Assembly (NCBI GenBank): GCA_050246015.1
Contig: JBFWWU010000004.1
Location: forward strand, 1-64,000
From: JTS-AC122 sp050246015
GTDB taxonomy: Bacteria; Planctomycetota; Phycisphaerae; Phycisphaerales; UBA1924
Reading direction: 5' to 3'
DNA: 64,000 nucleotides
In this document: positions 32,359 to 41,836 of the stretch, piece by piece
Numbering within the stretch: position 1 is the first letter of the stretch
Layout: each line of letters opens with the position of its first letter
The notes under the pieces: model-generated
What the model saw: only the letters and a program-made list of their open reading frames with translations
What the model was told of the DNA's origin: nothing
Database searches by the model: none
Made by a program: the position numbers and the translations under genes

Positions 32359-34905
32359 ATGCGAGCCTTGAGCAAGAGAGCAATCCGGCCGCAGAGTCTG
32401 GTGGCGCGCCACGCGAGCCCGTCGCGGGTTTCTGCTCAGGCGCTGCTGCTGGCGCTCGGGTTGGCCGGCGGCGTCGCCACCGGCGCGCTGGGGCAGTCCG
32501 ACCCGGGGTCCACGCCGGCGCCCGTCGGCACGGGGGCGCCGTCCCAGCCCGAACCCGCGCCTCCCGATACCTCGATCCCCCCCGCGCTGGCTCCGCTCGA
32601 GGGTCGATACATCCGCGAAGTGAAAGTCGTTGGCCTGAAGCAGGTCGAGCCGCAACTCGCACAGAATCAGATCCGCTCCAAGCCCGGCCAGCCGCTCTCG
32701 CTCGAAACGGTCCGCGGCGATCTGCAGCGACTCACCAGGCTCGGGCGCTTCCGCAAGATCGAGGTCAAGTCCCAGTCGCTCGCCGACGAGTCCGTTGTCC
32801 TCACCTACGAGTGCACCGAGACGCCGATCATCGAAGACGTGCAGGCCGTCGGCAACCGCCAGATCACCGTCGGCGACCTCGCGGGCGTCATCAACATTCT
32901 CAAGGGCACTCCCGTCGATCGATACCAGATCGACCGGGCCAAGCGCCAGATCGAGGACCTGTACCGCAAGAAGGGGTACTACCTCTCGAGCGTCACCATC
33001 GACGAAGAAGAACTCGAAAAGCGCGGCGTGCTCCTCTTCATCATCCGAGAAGGCGAGCGCATCCGCGTCACCGACATCCGGTTCGAGCCCTTCGACGGCA
33101 GGCTCTCCTTCACCGACGGCCAACTCCGCGACAACATCAAGACCCGGGAGTGGAACTGGTTCGAGACCGCTCCGCTCGATGACGACGTGCTCGACAACGA
33201 CGTCGCGGAACTCGTCAACTATTACCGCGACCGCGGGCACCTCGACGTGCGGGTCGGACCGCGCATCCAGACGTCCCCGAATGGACGCGAGGCGATCGTC
33301 ACCTTCATCATCGCCGAAGGCCCCGTGTACACGCTCCGGTCGCTCAAGGTCCGGCACGTCAACGAGTTCGGCGAGGACGCCGCCCCCGCGCAGACCGTGT
33401 ACACCCCCGAGCAGATCAAGGGGCTGATGCTCATCAAGCCCGGCGACGTGTACAGCGCGGATCGCCTGCGCAAGTCGATGGAGGCCGTGCAGGAGGCCTA
33501 CGGGAAGGAGGGCTACGTCGATGCCCGCGTGGTGCGCTCCGAACTCCGCGATCCCGGGAGTCCTCAGGTCGATCTCCAACTCACCATCAGCGAAGGCCGC
33601 CGGTTCCTCACCGGGCTCGTGACCGTGACCGGCAATCAGCTCACCAAGCAGAGCGTCATCCGTCGCGACGTCGAGATCGTGCCCGACCGCCCGCTGGACA
33701 CCACCGCGATCGATCGCTCCAAGCGCAAGCTCGAAGAGACCCGCCTCTTCGCGCCGACCAGCATCAAACTCACCATCCAGCCCGAAGACCAGGAGCGCCC
33801 CGGCTACCGCGACGTGCTCGTGGAAGTCGCCGAGACCAACACCGGCTCGCTGGGCTTCGGCGTCGCGGCGGACTCCGACCTCGGGCTCGTCGGCCAGATC
33901 GTCTTTGAGCAGCGCAACTTCGACATCTCTGACTTCCCGGATTCCTTCGGCGAGTTCATCAGCCAGCGGGCCTTCCGCGGCGCGGGACAGACCTTCAACC
34001 TCACCCTCGCGCCGGGCACCGATATCCAGACCTACTCGATCTCCCTCTCGGACCCCCGCCTCTTCGATTCCGACTATTCCGGATCCATCAGCGGCGCGTA
34101 CCGCAAGCGCGAGTACCGGCAGTACGACGAGCAGCGGATCGGAAGCAACCTCTCCATTGGCCGCCGCTTCGGCGAGCGTTGGTCCGGCGCGCTCACCTTC
34201 CGCGTTGCACAGATCGAACTCGCCGACATCGACGCCGACGCCCCGGTCGATGTCTTCAACGTCGAGGACGCCAACGTCCTCACCGGCATCGGCGCTCGCC
34301 TCACCCGCTACACCTCCGACTCCCGATTCCGGCCCACCAACGGCACCCGGCTCGAACTCGCCGCCGAGCAGGTCGGCGCATTCGGCGGCGACTTCGACTT
34401 CACCCGCTTCTCCGCCTCGTACACCGTCTATCTCCCCGTCTACGAGAGTTTCCTGGGCGCTAAGACTGTCCTTTCCCTCAAGACCGCCGTCGGGTACATC
34501 CCCCAGTCGCAGGACGACGTCCCCGTCTACGAACGCTTCTACCTGGGCGGTCGCGATTTCCGCGGCTTTGACTTCCGCACCGTTTCCCCCAAGGGAATCC
34601 GCAACGACACCATGACCCTCGGCGACGATCCCGTCGGCGGCACCTGGTCCTTCTTCGCCGGCGCCGAGGTCGAACACCCCATCTGGAAGGACGTCATCTC
34701 CGGCGTCGTCTTCCTCGATACCGGCACCGTCACCAATGACGTCGGCTTCGACGATTTCCGCGCCAGCGTCGGCCTGGGCCTGCGACTCTACGTCCAGCAA
34801 CTCGGCCCCGTCCCCCTCGCCTTTGACTTCGGCTTCCCTCTCCAGAAACAGTTCGGCGACCAGGAGCGAGTCTTCACCTTCTCGCTCGACCTCCCCTTCC
34901 GCTAA
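32359..34905 (+). CDS. bamA: Outer-membrane assembly factor BamA (Omp85 family)
   Basis: An 848-residue Omp85 protein that inserts beta-barrels into the outer membrane. A signal-like start is followed by a Pro-rich linker, several POTRA domains (from GRYIREVKVVGLKQVE onward), and a C-terminal 16-strand barrel with the substrate-lid motif GGRDFRGFDFR, ending in Phe-Arg with the last strand DLPFR. The ATG at 32359 has a purine-rich site about ten bases upstream. The C-terminus ends in Arg rather than the usual aromatic residue, four bases before the convergent methyltransferase stop. Confidence 0.92.
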   Translation: MRALSKRAIRPQSLVARHASPSRVSAQALLLALGLAGGVATGALGQSDPGSTPAPVGTGAPSQPEPAPPDTSIPPALAPLEGRYIREVKVVGLKQVEPQLAQNQIRSKPGQPLSLETVRGDLQRLTRLGRFRKIEVKSQSLADESVVLTYECTETPIIEDVQAVGNRQITVGDLAGVINILKGTPVDRYQIDRAKRQIEDLYRKKGYYLSSVTIDEEELEKRGVLLFIIREGERIRVTDIRFEPFDGRLSFTDGQLRDNIKTREWNWFETAPLDDDVLDNDVAELVNYYRDRGHLDVRVGPRIQTSPNGREAIVTFIIAEGPVYTLRSLKVRHVNEFGEDAAPAQTVYTPEQIKGLMLIKPGDVYSADRLRKSMEAVQEAYGKEGYVDARVVRSELRDPGSPQVDLQLTISEGRRFLTGLVTVTGNQLTKQSVIRRDVEIVPDRPLDTTAIDRSKRKLEETRLFAPTSIKLTIQPEDQERPGYRDVLVEVAETNTGSLGFGVAADSDLGLVGQIVFEQRNFDISDFPDSFGEFISQRAFRGAGQTFNLTLAPGTDIQTYSISLSDPRLFDSDYSGSISGAYRKREYRQYDEQRIGSNLSIGRRFGERWSGALTFRVAQIELADIDADAPVDVFNVEDANVLTGIGARLTRYTSDSRFRPTNGTRLELAAEQVGAFGGDFDFTRFSASYTVYLPVYESFLGAKTVLSLKTAVGYIPQSQDDVPVYERFYLGGRDFRGFDFRTVSPKGIRNDTMTLGDDPVGGTWSFFAGAEVEHPIWKDVISGVVFLDTGTVTNDVGFDDFRASVGLGLRLYVQQLGPVPLAFDFGFPLQKQFGDQERVFTFSLDLPFR

Positions 34906-34909
34906 GGCC

Positions 34910-35737
34910 TCACCCCGGCTTCCGCGCCCAGACCACCCACACCCGGTGCATCACCACGACGGGATCGGGATAGCCCTCCCGAAGCAGCCGCGACAGGTCC
35001 GCGTCAAACGACGCCACCTGCTCTGGCCCCAGCGACGCCCCGACCCCATTGCATGTGCGCATCCGCCCGCGCCACCCCTCGTGCGTGAACACCTGCTCGT
35101 GCTCGAACGAAAACTGCTCCAGCCCGACCAGCCCGGCCGCCGGAAGATCCACGAGCGGCTTCATGTGACACCCGTTGCCGTCCGCCAGCGGCCACGTCGG
35201 GTTGTACTTCAGCACCAGTTCCTCCGTCTTGGCGGCTAGCGTGCTGCGCTTGGGAAGGTAATCAAACGCAACTGTCAGCATCACCCCGTCGGGCCTCAGC
35301 GTCCGCACCGCCTCTTGCCCGGCCAGGACCGGATCGAACCAGTGCCAGGCCTGGCTCGCCAGAACCAGATCGAGCGATCGATCCGCGAGCGTCGTGCGCT
35401 CGGCGGTCGCCTGAATGGTGCGCACCGCCAGGCCCTCGGCCGCCGCGAGTCGCCGCGCCTGTGCAAGTTGCGCCTCGGCCGGGTCGATCGCCGTCACTCG
35501 CGCGCCCCGGCGGGCCATTTCCAGCGACGCCAGCCCCGTCCCGGCCCCGATATCCGCCACCTCGGCCCCTTGCAGCCGAACGATCCGGTTCAACCGCTCG
35601 TAGAACTCCTGCGGCGGGCCCGGACGAAAGCGCGCATAATCATCACTTGTTCGCCCGAAGTCGACCGCCCCACGCAGCTCCGGAGTCACGGCCCGTTCAC
35701 GCGCTGGTTGGGGGTTCATGGCTGGCGGGGGGTTCAT
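34910..35737 (-). CDS. SAM-dependent methyltransferase (type 11)
   Basis: A 275-residue class I methyltransferase. The SAM-binding motif is VADIGAGTGLAS, followed by the acidic strand end AIDPAEAQL, LDLVLASQAWHWFDP and LRPDGVM. The substrate is not evident. Two in-frame ATGs (35737 and 35719) are possible; neither has a strong ribosome site. The stop lies four bases from the bamA stop on the other strand. Confidence 0.85.
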   Translation of the reverse strand: MNPPPAMNPQPARERAVTPELRGAVDFGRTSDDYARFRPGPPQEFYERLNRIVRLQGAEVADIGAGTGLASLEMARRGARVTAIDPAEAQLAQARRLAAAEGLAVRTIQATAERTTLADRSLDLVLASQAWHWFDPVLAGQEAVRTLRPDGVMLTVAFDYLPKRSTLAAKTEELVLKYNPTWPLADGNGCHMKPLVDLPAAGLVGLEQFSFEHEQVFTHEGWRGRMRTCNGVGASLGPEQVASFDADLSRLLREGYPDPVVVMHRVWVVWARKPG

Positions 35738-36041
35738 GTCGGCAGGATAGGAAATCCAGCCAGATGACGCCCAGTCCGGCCAGTTCGTGGCACCTGACAC
35801 CTGTACTGGGTGTAGAGTGCACTCCGGCCACACGCGCCCTCGCGGAAGTTGTCATGCCCGCACGGCTGTCCGCGGCTTCTACCCGGGCCCATAACCGAAT
35901 GTCGCCCCCAACGTCGCAGGTGGTGCAGGTTGCCAAGCCCCGGGGAGATCTCCGTGATCGCTGGTTGAACCGTCGGCAAAAATGGCCGATCCCTTCGACT
36001 TGGAGTCTACAGCGTCCCATTTCAGCAGCGGAGGATGGCCC
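35738..36041. other. Intergenic region between divergent genes
   Basis: 304 bases between divergent starts. It includes gtggcacctgacacctgtac at about 35785, which resembles fragments of short palindromic repeats seen in other planctomycetes, but no full hairpin is formed. GGAGG at about 36030 serves the downstream gene. No other structure was recognised. Confidence 0.45.
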
Positions 36042-38210
36042 ATGAACCTGCGGATCAAGGCGAGCAAGCAGTGCATCGGCATCACGGCGGGCGTCATGTG
36101 GGCCATGGGAGCAATCCTCTCGCTCCCGGCCACGGCCCCCGCCCAGCAGATCCCCGCCCCCGAGACCGGCGCGCCTGTCACGACGTTTCAGCGCGATGGA
36201 TTGCGCTTCCGCCTGACGGACGCGGCCAACCAGTTTGATGTTCTGCGCTTCGGCGCCCCGATGTTCGAGGACATGGGCCCGGGGATCCAGGCCTCGGTCG
36301 AAACCCGGCAACAGCCCTCCGGCGTGGACCTGGTCTATCAACTCAACAACACCGGCACCCAGCCCGCGCGCATCGGCCGGATCACCTTCGGTTCCATCAA
36401 CCTCGGCAGCAGCATCACCTACCAGGACTTCCGGCACATCGGCGAGCCCGTGACCGCCGACTTCTCCACCTTCGTCGCCCAGGCGTATTCATACCCCAAT
36501 GAAATGTACTCTCCGGTGTGGGTCGTTCGGAACAGCGACTACGCCGTCGGCTTCAGCCTGCAGTATCCGGTCCTGGACTACAAGCACGACGCCCGGATCA
36601 TGATGCGCTCGACCCCCTTCGACGCCGACCCGGCGGTCTACGGGCCGCGCGGGTGGATCGTCGAGTACCGCTTCGCCAACTTCGGCGATGAAACGCCCCA
36701 GGGCCGCGTCCCGCGCGAAGGGTTTATCCCCGCTGGCGAGCAGCGCACCTACGTCATCTCCATCCGCGTCACCAAGAACCCCTCCGAGTGGATCCGCACC
36801 CTCGTGCCGTACCGGAACTACTTCAAGAGCATGTACGGCGGGGTGACCTACCGGCGCGATCCACGCCCCATCCGGCCCGTCCTGCTCGCCGTGGAACACA
36901 ACCTCGCCCCCGCCAATCCCTCCGGGTGGGCCGGGTTCCAGTCCCAGCGCCCCGACCTGTACACCTTCCGCCCGTGGATGGACTCGATCAAGCAGGATAC
37001 GAAGTGGTCGCGCGTGATGTTCTGGGCCCCGACCGGTCTGTACGACGGCCCCGCCGCCGCCCTCAACTACCCGTATCAGTTCGCCTCCCGATGGGTCGAT
37101 GATCCGGCGCTCGCGTCGGCGCTTGATCCGCAATACGGCTTCCCCAGCATCCCCGCCGCCGGCATGACCCTGGGCCTCTGGTGGGGCCGCTCCGTCGAAG
37201 TCGCTCGAACCTGGAACCCCACGGTGATGGAGCATTTCGATCCGAGCAACCGCGATCACCGCGAGGCCGCCTTCCGCGAACTCGACGTCGCCGTGCAGGC
37301 CGGCACGACCGACATCGGGCTCGATACCTTCAGCACCGTCGTCACGCCCGTGTGGGAACTCTACCCCTGGCTGCGGACCATGCGCGAGCGGTACCCCACC
37401 GTCAAGTTCTGCATGGAGCCCGTCACGTGCGACCTGCTGCACACGCACGCGGCCATGTTCGTCTCCGCGTGGAGCCAACTCATGCCGCCGGATGCACCGC
37501 CGGATTGGATCAACGTCCGAAACGAACACTACCTTGCCGACTTCCTGAACCCCGGGCACGAGACCTGGGCCTCCATGTCCTACCACATGCACCGCGCCTA
37601 CCACATACCCGTCACGCCAGATCTCGTCCAGACGCATACGGAGTTGCTGGCGTCGCTGGGGTACGTCCCGGTCATGTTCGACGACGTCCCCGCGCCCGGC
37701 GAGATCCGCGCCGGCGACAGTTGGATGAACACCGTGCCCCACGATCTGCTCCCGGCCTCGGGTTGGAACGTCAACTACAACTCCAGCATGGTCGTGCGCG
37801 GGCCGGACGGACGCATGAAGATCGTCAGTTCGCAGCCCCCGTCGAACCAGGGGCTTATGGACGGTGAACCCGTCCCGGGACAGGACTCCGCCGGCGATGA
37901 TGACGAGCAACCCGTCGAGCCGCGGCTCGACGGCGACCTGCACGTCGCCGGCCCCACCAAGACCATCATCGTCACCCCGAGCAGCGGCAAGTCCAAGATG
38001 TCCCGCGCCGCCGCCTCTCGTTCGACCAACCGGGCCGCCCCCGTCCGTCCGGGCAACACCAACCGGGGCTCGGCGAGGTCGCGCGCCGGCGCCGGTATCT
38101 CGGCCGCCGCCCTCGCCCGCGCCGGCCTCCTGGGCAAATCGGCGTCCGCCATCAGCCGGGCCCAGGTCCAGGAAGCGATCGAACGCCTCTCTGAGCCCGG
38201 CATCAAGTAG
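36042..38210 (+). CDS. Large secreted protein of unknown function (TIM-barrel-like)
   Basis: A 722-residue exported protein with a signal peptide (GVMWAMGAILSLPATAPAQQ). The first ~250 residues look like a beta-rich domain; the middle (MFWAPTGLYDG, DIGLDTFSTVV, VKFCMEP, PVMFDDVPAPGE) has the alternating strand/helix pattern and acidic residues of a glycoside-hydrolase-like barrel. The last ~100 residues are low-complexity Ser/Arg/Ala. GGAGG eight bases upstream supports the ATG at 36042 over one at 35982. No catalytic pair can be assigned by eye. Confidence 0.6.
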   Translation: MNLRIKASKQCIGITAGVMWAMGAILSLPATAPAQQIPAPETGAPVTTFQRDGLRFRLTDAANQFDVLRFGAPMFEDMGPGIQASVETRQQPSGVDLVYQLNNTGTQPARIGRITFGSINLGSSITYQDFRHIGEPVTADFSTFVAQAYSYPNEMYSPVWVVRNSDYAVGFSLQYPVLDYKHDARIMMRSTPFDADPAVYGPRGWIVEYRFANFGDETPQGRVPREGFIPAGEQRTYVISIRVTKNPSEWIRTLVPYRNYFKSMYGGVTYRRDPRPIRPVLLAVEHNLAPANPSGWAGFQSQRPDLYTFRPWMDSIKQDTKWSRVMFWAPTGLYDGPAAALNYPYQFASRWVDDPALASALDPQYGFPSIPAAGMTLGLWWGRSVEVARTWNPTVMEHFDPSNRDHREAAFRELDVAVQAGTTDIGLDTFSTVVTPVWELYPWLRTMRERYPTVKFCMEPVTCDLLHTHAAMFVSAWSQLMPPDAPPDWINVRNEHYLADFLNPGHETWASMSYHMHRAYHIPVTPDLVQTHTELLASLGYVPVMFDDVPAPGEIRAGDSWMNTVPHDLLPASGWNVNYNSSMVVRGPDGRMKIVSSQPPSNQGLMDGEPVPGQDSAGDDDEQPVEPRLDGDLHVAGPTKTIIVTPSSGKSKMSRAAASRSTNRAAPVRPGNTNRGSARSRAGAGISAAALARAGLLGKSASAISRAQVQEAIERLSEPGIK

Positions 38211-38287
38211 CGCGGGCGCTGCGACCATCGTCTTCCACGCCCGGCGCCCAGTGCACGCGAACTCGCGCGGGACGAATAGGATCCCGC

Positions 38288-38779
38288 ATGAGCCAGCCGT
38301 CTTCGCTCCTTGCTCTTCCCTCCCGGGAACGACCCGCGGAGAACCTGCGGAATATCCAGCTCTCACGCGACCTGTACTGGGAAAACGTCGTGCGCGAGAT
38401 GCTCACCGGCCTCTCGATGATGCAGGGCCAGCCCGCCGAGATGTTCGACGGGCGCATCGCGGTCCTCACCAGGGGCGGCGAGCGCATCCCGATCGCCGAC
38501 GTCTTCCCGATGTTCGCCTGCGCCCTGACAAACTCGGCGGAGGAGCGGGCCTTCTCCGTCGCCGTCGAATGCACCGTGTTTCGCATTCGGACTCCATCGG
38601 GCGAGGCGTTCACCCTCCCCCTTCAGGAAATCCGCGGGCTTCACGCGCTCACGCCCGAACTCGTCAAGAGACTGGAGCAGGAATCGCTCGAGCGGCTCGG
38701 CGCCCCCGAGGCCTCGTCCACGCCGTTCGGCTTCGCTGCCTACACCCAAAAGGAGCCCGGCGCCGAGCCCACCTCGTGA
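38288..38779 (+). CDS. Hypothetical protein, 163 residues
   Basis: An unrecognised soluble protein. It begins MSQPSSLLALPSRERP and has a helix-strand core with YWENVVREMLTGLSMMQG, RIAVLTRGGERIPIADVF and FRIRTPSGEAFTLPLQEIRG. AATAGGA lies upstream of the ATG. It is 77 bases after the secreted gene on the same strand and converges with the ECF sigma gene. A sensory or regulatory partner of that sigma factor is possible but not shown. Confidence 0.6.
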   Translation: MSQPSSLLALPSRERPAENLRNIQLSRDLYWENVVREMLTGLSMMQGQPAEMFDGRIAVLTRGGERIPIADVFPMFACALTNSAEERAFSVAVECTVFRIRTPSGEAFTLPLQEIRGLHALTPELVKRLEQESLERLGAPEASSTPFGFAAYTQKEPGAEPTS

Positions 38780-38803
38780 CATGCACGTTCGTGGACGGCG
38801 GAG

Positions 38804-39445
38804 TCAGCCGTGATCAGCCATGTGCGGCTCAAGCAGCGTCCGCAGCGCCTGCCGCGCCCGGTGAAGCCGGGTCTTCACCGCCGCCGCCGAGAGCCCCAGT
38901 TCCGCTGCCGCCGCGTCCGTACCCAACTCCGCGATGTCGCGCAGCAGCAACACCTCTCGGTATGGCGCCGGCAGCGATTCGATCTTCTCTCGGACCAGCG
39001 CCATCAGTTCGCGGGTCTCCATCCCCGTCTCGCCCTCGTCGCGCCACGTCGGGGTCGATCGCGATTGATGCCCGTCGGCGATGAACTCCGGCAGCAGCCC
39101 GTCGATCGTGCACTCTGGCTTGCGGCGCCGGCTCCGAAGCCGCATCAGGCACGCGTTGACGCAGATCCGATGCAGCCACGTCGTGAGTTGCGAGCGACGG
39201 TCAAACCGGTCCAGCGACTTCAGCGCGCTCAGGAACGTCTCCTGCACCGCGTCGCAGGCATCGTCCTCGCGGCGGAGCATGCGCCGTGCAACCGGCAGCA
39301 GCCGGGGCGTCGCCTCGCGCACCATCGCCTCGAACGCCGCATCGTCCCCGGCCATGAGCCGGTCCATGAACCCCGCGTCGTGCATCGGCTCCTCCGCCTG
39401 ATCCGCCCCCGACCGGCCCTCTTCACCTGGTTCCGGCGACTTCAT
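38804..39445 (-). CDS. ECF-type RNA polymerase sigma factor
   Basis: A 213-residue group IV sigma factor. Region 2 is ACDAVQETFLSALKSL and FDRRSQLTTWLHRICVNAC; region 4 is LPAPYREVLLLRDIAE followed by AAAELGLSAAAVKTRLHRAR. It lacks the zinc anti-sigma gene usual beside such factors; instead its ATG overlaps the stop of a STAS-domain gene by four bases (ATGA). It should switch a small regulon by competing for core polymerase; the signal is unknown. Confidence 0.88.
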   Translation of the reverse strand: MKSPEPGEEGRSGADQAEEPMHDAGFMDRLMAGDDAAFEAMVREATPRLLPVARRMLRREDDACDAVQETFLSALKSLDRFDRRSQLTTWLHRICVNACLMRLRSRRRKPECTIDGLLPEFIADGHQSRSTPTWRDEGETGMETRELMALVREKIESLPAPYREVLLLRDIAELGTDAAAAELGLSAAAVKTRLHRARQALRTLLEPHMADHG

Positions 39446-39714
39446 GCTTCTGCCTCCTCGATCATCTGGCGTACGTACATGGACGCTCCGATCAACCCGA
39501 TCTCCAATCGACGAAGCGACGCGAGGTACTCGCTCGCCGGGGCATCGATCCGGTGAACCCCGCTCAGATCCAGCGCGACGTTGTTCCGGTGCGGCGTCTC
39601 ACGAAGGGCGCTACGTAGAAGTTCCAGCGAGTCGCGTGTGAGGTGCCCCTCGACTCGAAGCACTACACGGCCCGGTTCAACGTGTTCTTGACTGATGCGT
39701 ATCACGCCGCTCAC
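39442..39714 (-). CDS. STAS-domain protein (anti-sigma-antagonist-like)
   Basis: A 90-residue single STAS domain: VVLRVEGHLTRDSLELL, NVALDLSGVHRIDAPASEYLASL, and a terminal helix. The usual phosphorylated Ser/Thr position (DSSG/DSTG) reads DAPAS here, so the Ser, if used, is shifted by about two residues. Such proteins normally bind anti-sigma kinases. It is the first gene of a two-gene unit with the ECF sigma factor, an unusual direct coupling. Confidence 0.75.
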   Translation of the reverse strand: MSGVIRISQEHVEPGRVVLRVEGHLTRDSLELLRSALRETPHRNNVALDLSGVHRIDAPASEYLASLRRLEIGLIGASMYVRQMIEEAEA

Positions 39715-39864
39715 TTGGCAACACGCGTGCCAGCGTTTCGGCGGACGAGATCCATGTTGAAAGTGCCTGCAAATGCAGAAGTTACACGCAGAATCGGCTG
39801 ATGTACGGTCTCTCTTCGCGGCGCGGCCCGTCGCGCCCGGCGCGGCCGAACGTCGCGCTGTGAT

Positions 39865-41817
39865 TCAGGAAATCCCCAGCCGCGCCATCGTGCTCCGCAG
39901 CGTGCTCGGGGGCACTCCCAACACCTTGGCCGCCCCCTTTGGACCTCCCACGACCCCCCCAGTCTGTTTCAGCACCGCGAGGATGTGATGCCGCTCGATG
40001 TCGGCCAGGGATTGACCCCCCGCCGGGCCTGTCGATAGGCCCGGCGTAGTAGGCGCCGCCGTCTTTGCCCCGGCGCCGAGTTCACGATCGTCGATATTCA
40101 GCACGCCGCCTTCGGAAAGGATCAGCGCGCGCTCGATGACGTTGCGTAGTTCACGGACGTTGCCAGGCCAGTGGTACGCCTTGAGTCGCTGGAGCACCCC
40201 GTCGGCGAACCGGTCGATCTTCTTGCCCATCGCCGGGGCAAGTTGAGCGGCAAAGTACATCGCCAGCACGCCCACGTCCTCCGCTCGCTCCCGAAGCGGG
40301 GGCATGGTAATGGGAAACACATTGAGCCTGTAGAAGAGGTCGGGCCGGAACGTACCCGCTTTGGCGTCAGAGCCCAGGTCCCGATTCGTCGCCGCGATGA
40401 CCCGCACGTTCACCTTGATCGTGTCGTTCCCGCCCACGCGCTCGAACTCGCTCTCCTGCAGCACCCGCAGGAGCTTGACCTGCACCTCGGGCGACACTTC
40501 GCCGACCTCATCGAGAAAGATCGTGCCACCGTCGGCAATCTCGAAACGTCCCTTGCGCGCGCCCGCCGCTCCAGTGAACGCCCCCTTCTCGTGCCCGAAG
40601 AACTCGCTTTCCACCAGCCCGGCGGGGAGGGCCGCGCAGTTGACCTTGACGAACGGGCCGCCGCGACGGGCGCTCTGCTCGTGGATCGCCCTGGCGATCA
40701 GTTCCTTGCCCGTGCCCGTCTCGCCCTGGATCAGGACCGTCGAATCGGTCGGCGCCACGCGACGCGCATCGGCCAGCACCGCCGCCAGCGACTGGCTCTT
40801 GCCCACGATCTCGCCGAAGTTCCCGGCGGCACGAAGATCGTCCTGCAGGATCGAGTTCTGCTCCCGCAGCCTCGCCTGCTCTTTCTCCATCAGCACCTTG
40901 TCCGTGATGTCGATGAACATCGTCCGCGTGAACGTCCCGCTCGGATCAGGCCGCGACCACCACTGGATCCACACCGGCTGCCCGTCGCTCCGGCGGCGAA
41001 GTTCAAGCGTCACGCCGCTCGTGTCGATCCCGCGGTTGATCGACTCGAACGCCTCCTTCAGCCGGCGCTGCGCCTCGGGCGTTTCGGGGATGAAACTCGT
41101 GCCGTACGTGCCGTTCACCTGCTCGGGCGTGATGCCCAGGATCCGCATCGCCGTCTTGTTGGCGCGGACGAACTTCGAGTCGAGCCCTTCGTGCACGTAC
41201 GCGATGGGCGCCTCGTCGAACAGGTCGCGGAACCGGACCTCGCTGTCATGAAGCCGCTGCTCCGCCCGCAGGCGCAGCAACTCCGCCGTCGCCCGCTCCG
41301 CGAAGATGCGGAAGATGAACGTCCGCCGCGGATCGTCGGGCATCGGCCGATCGTCAAAGACCGCCAGGTGCCCGAGCGTCGCCCCATCGGCATCACGCAG
41401 CGGCACGCCCAGGTAACTGTCGATGCCCAGGTCAACCAGCGGCTTGTCCGACGGGAACTTCCGGCTCACCCCGGATGGATGGTGGCACAGCGCCCCGGCG
41501 ATCACGTCTTCGCACGGCGTCCCGCGAACGTCCCATTCCACGTCCGCCGTGAAATGGTCGCGGAACCAGTACCCGTGCGTCGCGACCTGGTGCCCCCCGC
41601 GAAACTCCGCGATGAACGCGTACTTCGCACCCGTCGCTTCGGCCAGGTGTTTTACCAGCGAGCGGAAGAACGCATCCCCGACCGCGGCCGCCGTCCCGCG
41701 CACGATCGCCTCCAGCGCCGCCGCGTCGTCGGGCGCGCGCGACGCACCTTCGTGCTCCTTCGGCGCGGTGTTGCCCGGACTAGGACGAGGCGCACCCATA
41801 CGCGGCATTCTTGCCAA
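39865..41817 (-). CDS. Sigma-54-dependent activator with GAF and PAS sensor domains
   Basis: A 650-residue enhancer-binding regulator. Order: GAF domain (about 40-190), PAS domain (about 200-320), AAA+ domain with Walker A GETGTGKE, sigma-54 contact loop GAFTGA, Walker B FLDEVGE, and a C-terminal Fis-type helix-turn-helix (GGPKGAAKVLGVPPSTLR). It resembles FhlA-type activators with small-molecule sensing. The aldolase gene downstream starts 20 bases past its far end on the same strand, in the upstream direction of this gene, so the pair may be linked. A sigma-54 gene must be elsewhere. Confidence 0.92.
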   Translation of the reverse strand: MARMPRMGAPRPSPGNTAPKEHEGASRAPDDAAALEAIVRGTAAAVGDAFFRSLVKHLAEATGAKYAFIAEFRGGHQVATHGYWFRDHFTADVEWDVRGTPCEDVIAGALCHHPSGVSRKFPSDKPLVDLGIDSYLGVPLRDADGATLGHLAVFDDRPMPDDPRRTFIFRIFAERATAELLRLRAEQRLHDSEVRFRDLFDEAPIAYVHEGLDSKFVRANKTAMRILGITPEQVNGTYGTSFIPETPEAQRRLKEAFESINRGIDTSGVTLELRRRSDGQPVWIQWWSRPDPSGTFTRTMFIDITDKVLMEKEQARLREQNSILQDDLRAAGNFGEIVGKSQSLAAVLADARRVAPTDSTVLIQGETGTGKELIARAIHEQSARRGGPFVKVNCAALPAGLVESEFFGHEKGAFTGAAGARKGRFEIADGGTIFLDEVGEVSPEVQVKLLRVLQESEFERVGGNDTIKVNVRVIAATNRDLGSDAKAGTFRPDLFYRLNVFPITMPPLRERAEDVGVLAMYFAAQLAPAMGKKIDRFADGVLQRLKAYHWPGNVRELRNVIERALILSEGGVLNIDDRELGAGAKTAAPTTPGLSTGPAGGQSLADIERHHILAVLKQTGGVVGGPKGAAKVLGVPPSTLRSTMARLGIS

Positions 41818-41836
41818 CCGGTCGGACGCGGCCTGC

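Noticed and set aside
32254..34800. 848-residue minus-strand frame opposite bamA
   Set aside because: Glu/Asp/Val/Gly-rich shadow of the bamA codons, with no domain.
35780..35815. Complete palindromic repeat resembling known planctomycete motifs
   Set aside because: Only a short match (gtggcacctgacacc) and no full stem-loop.
36489..38366. Minus-strand frame opposite the secreted protein at 36042
   Set aside because: Arg/His/Gly-rich shadow; the plus frame has a signal peptide and a good ribosome site.
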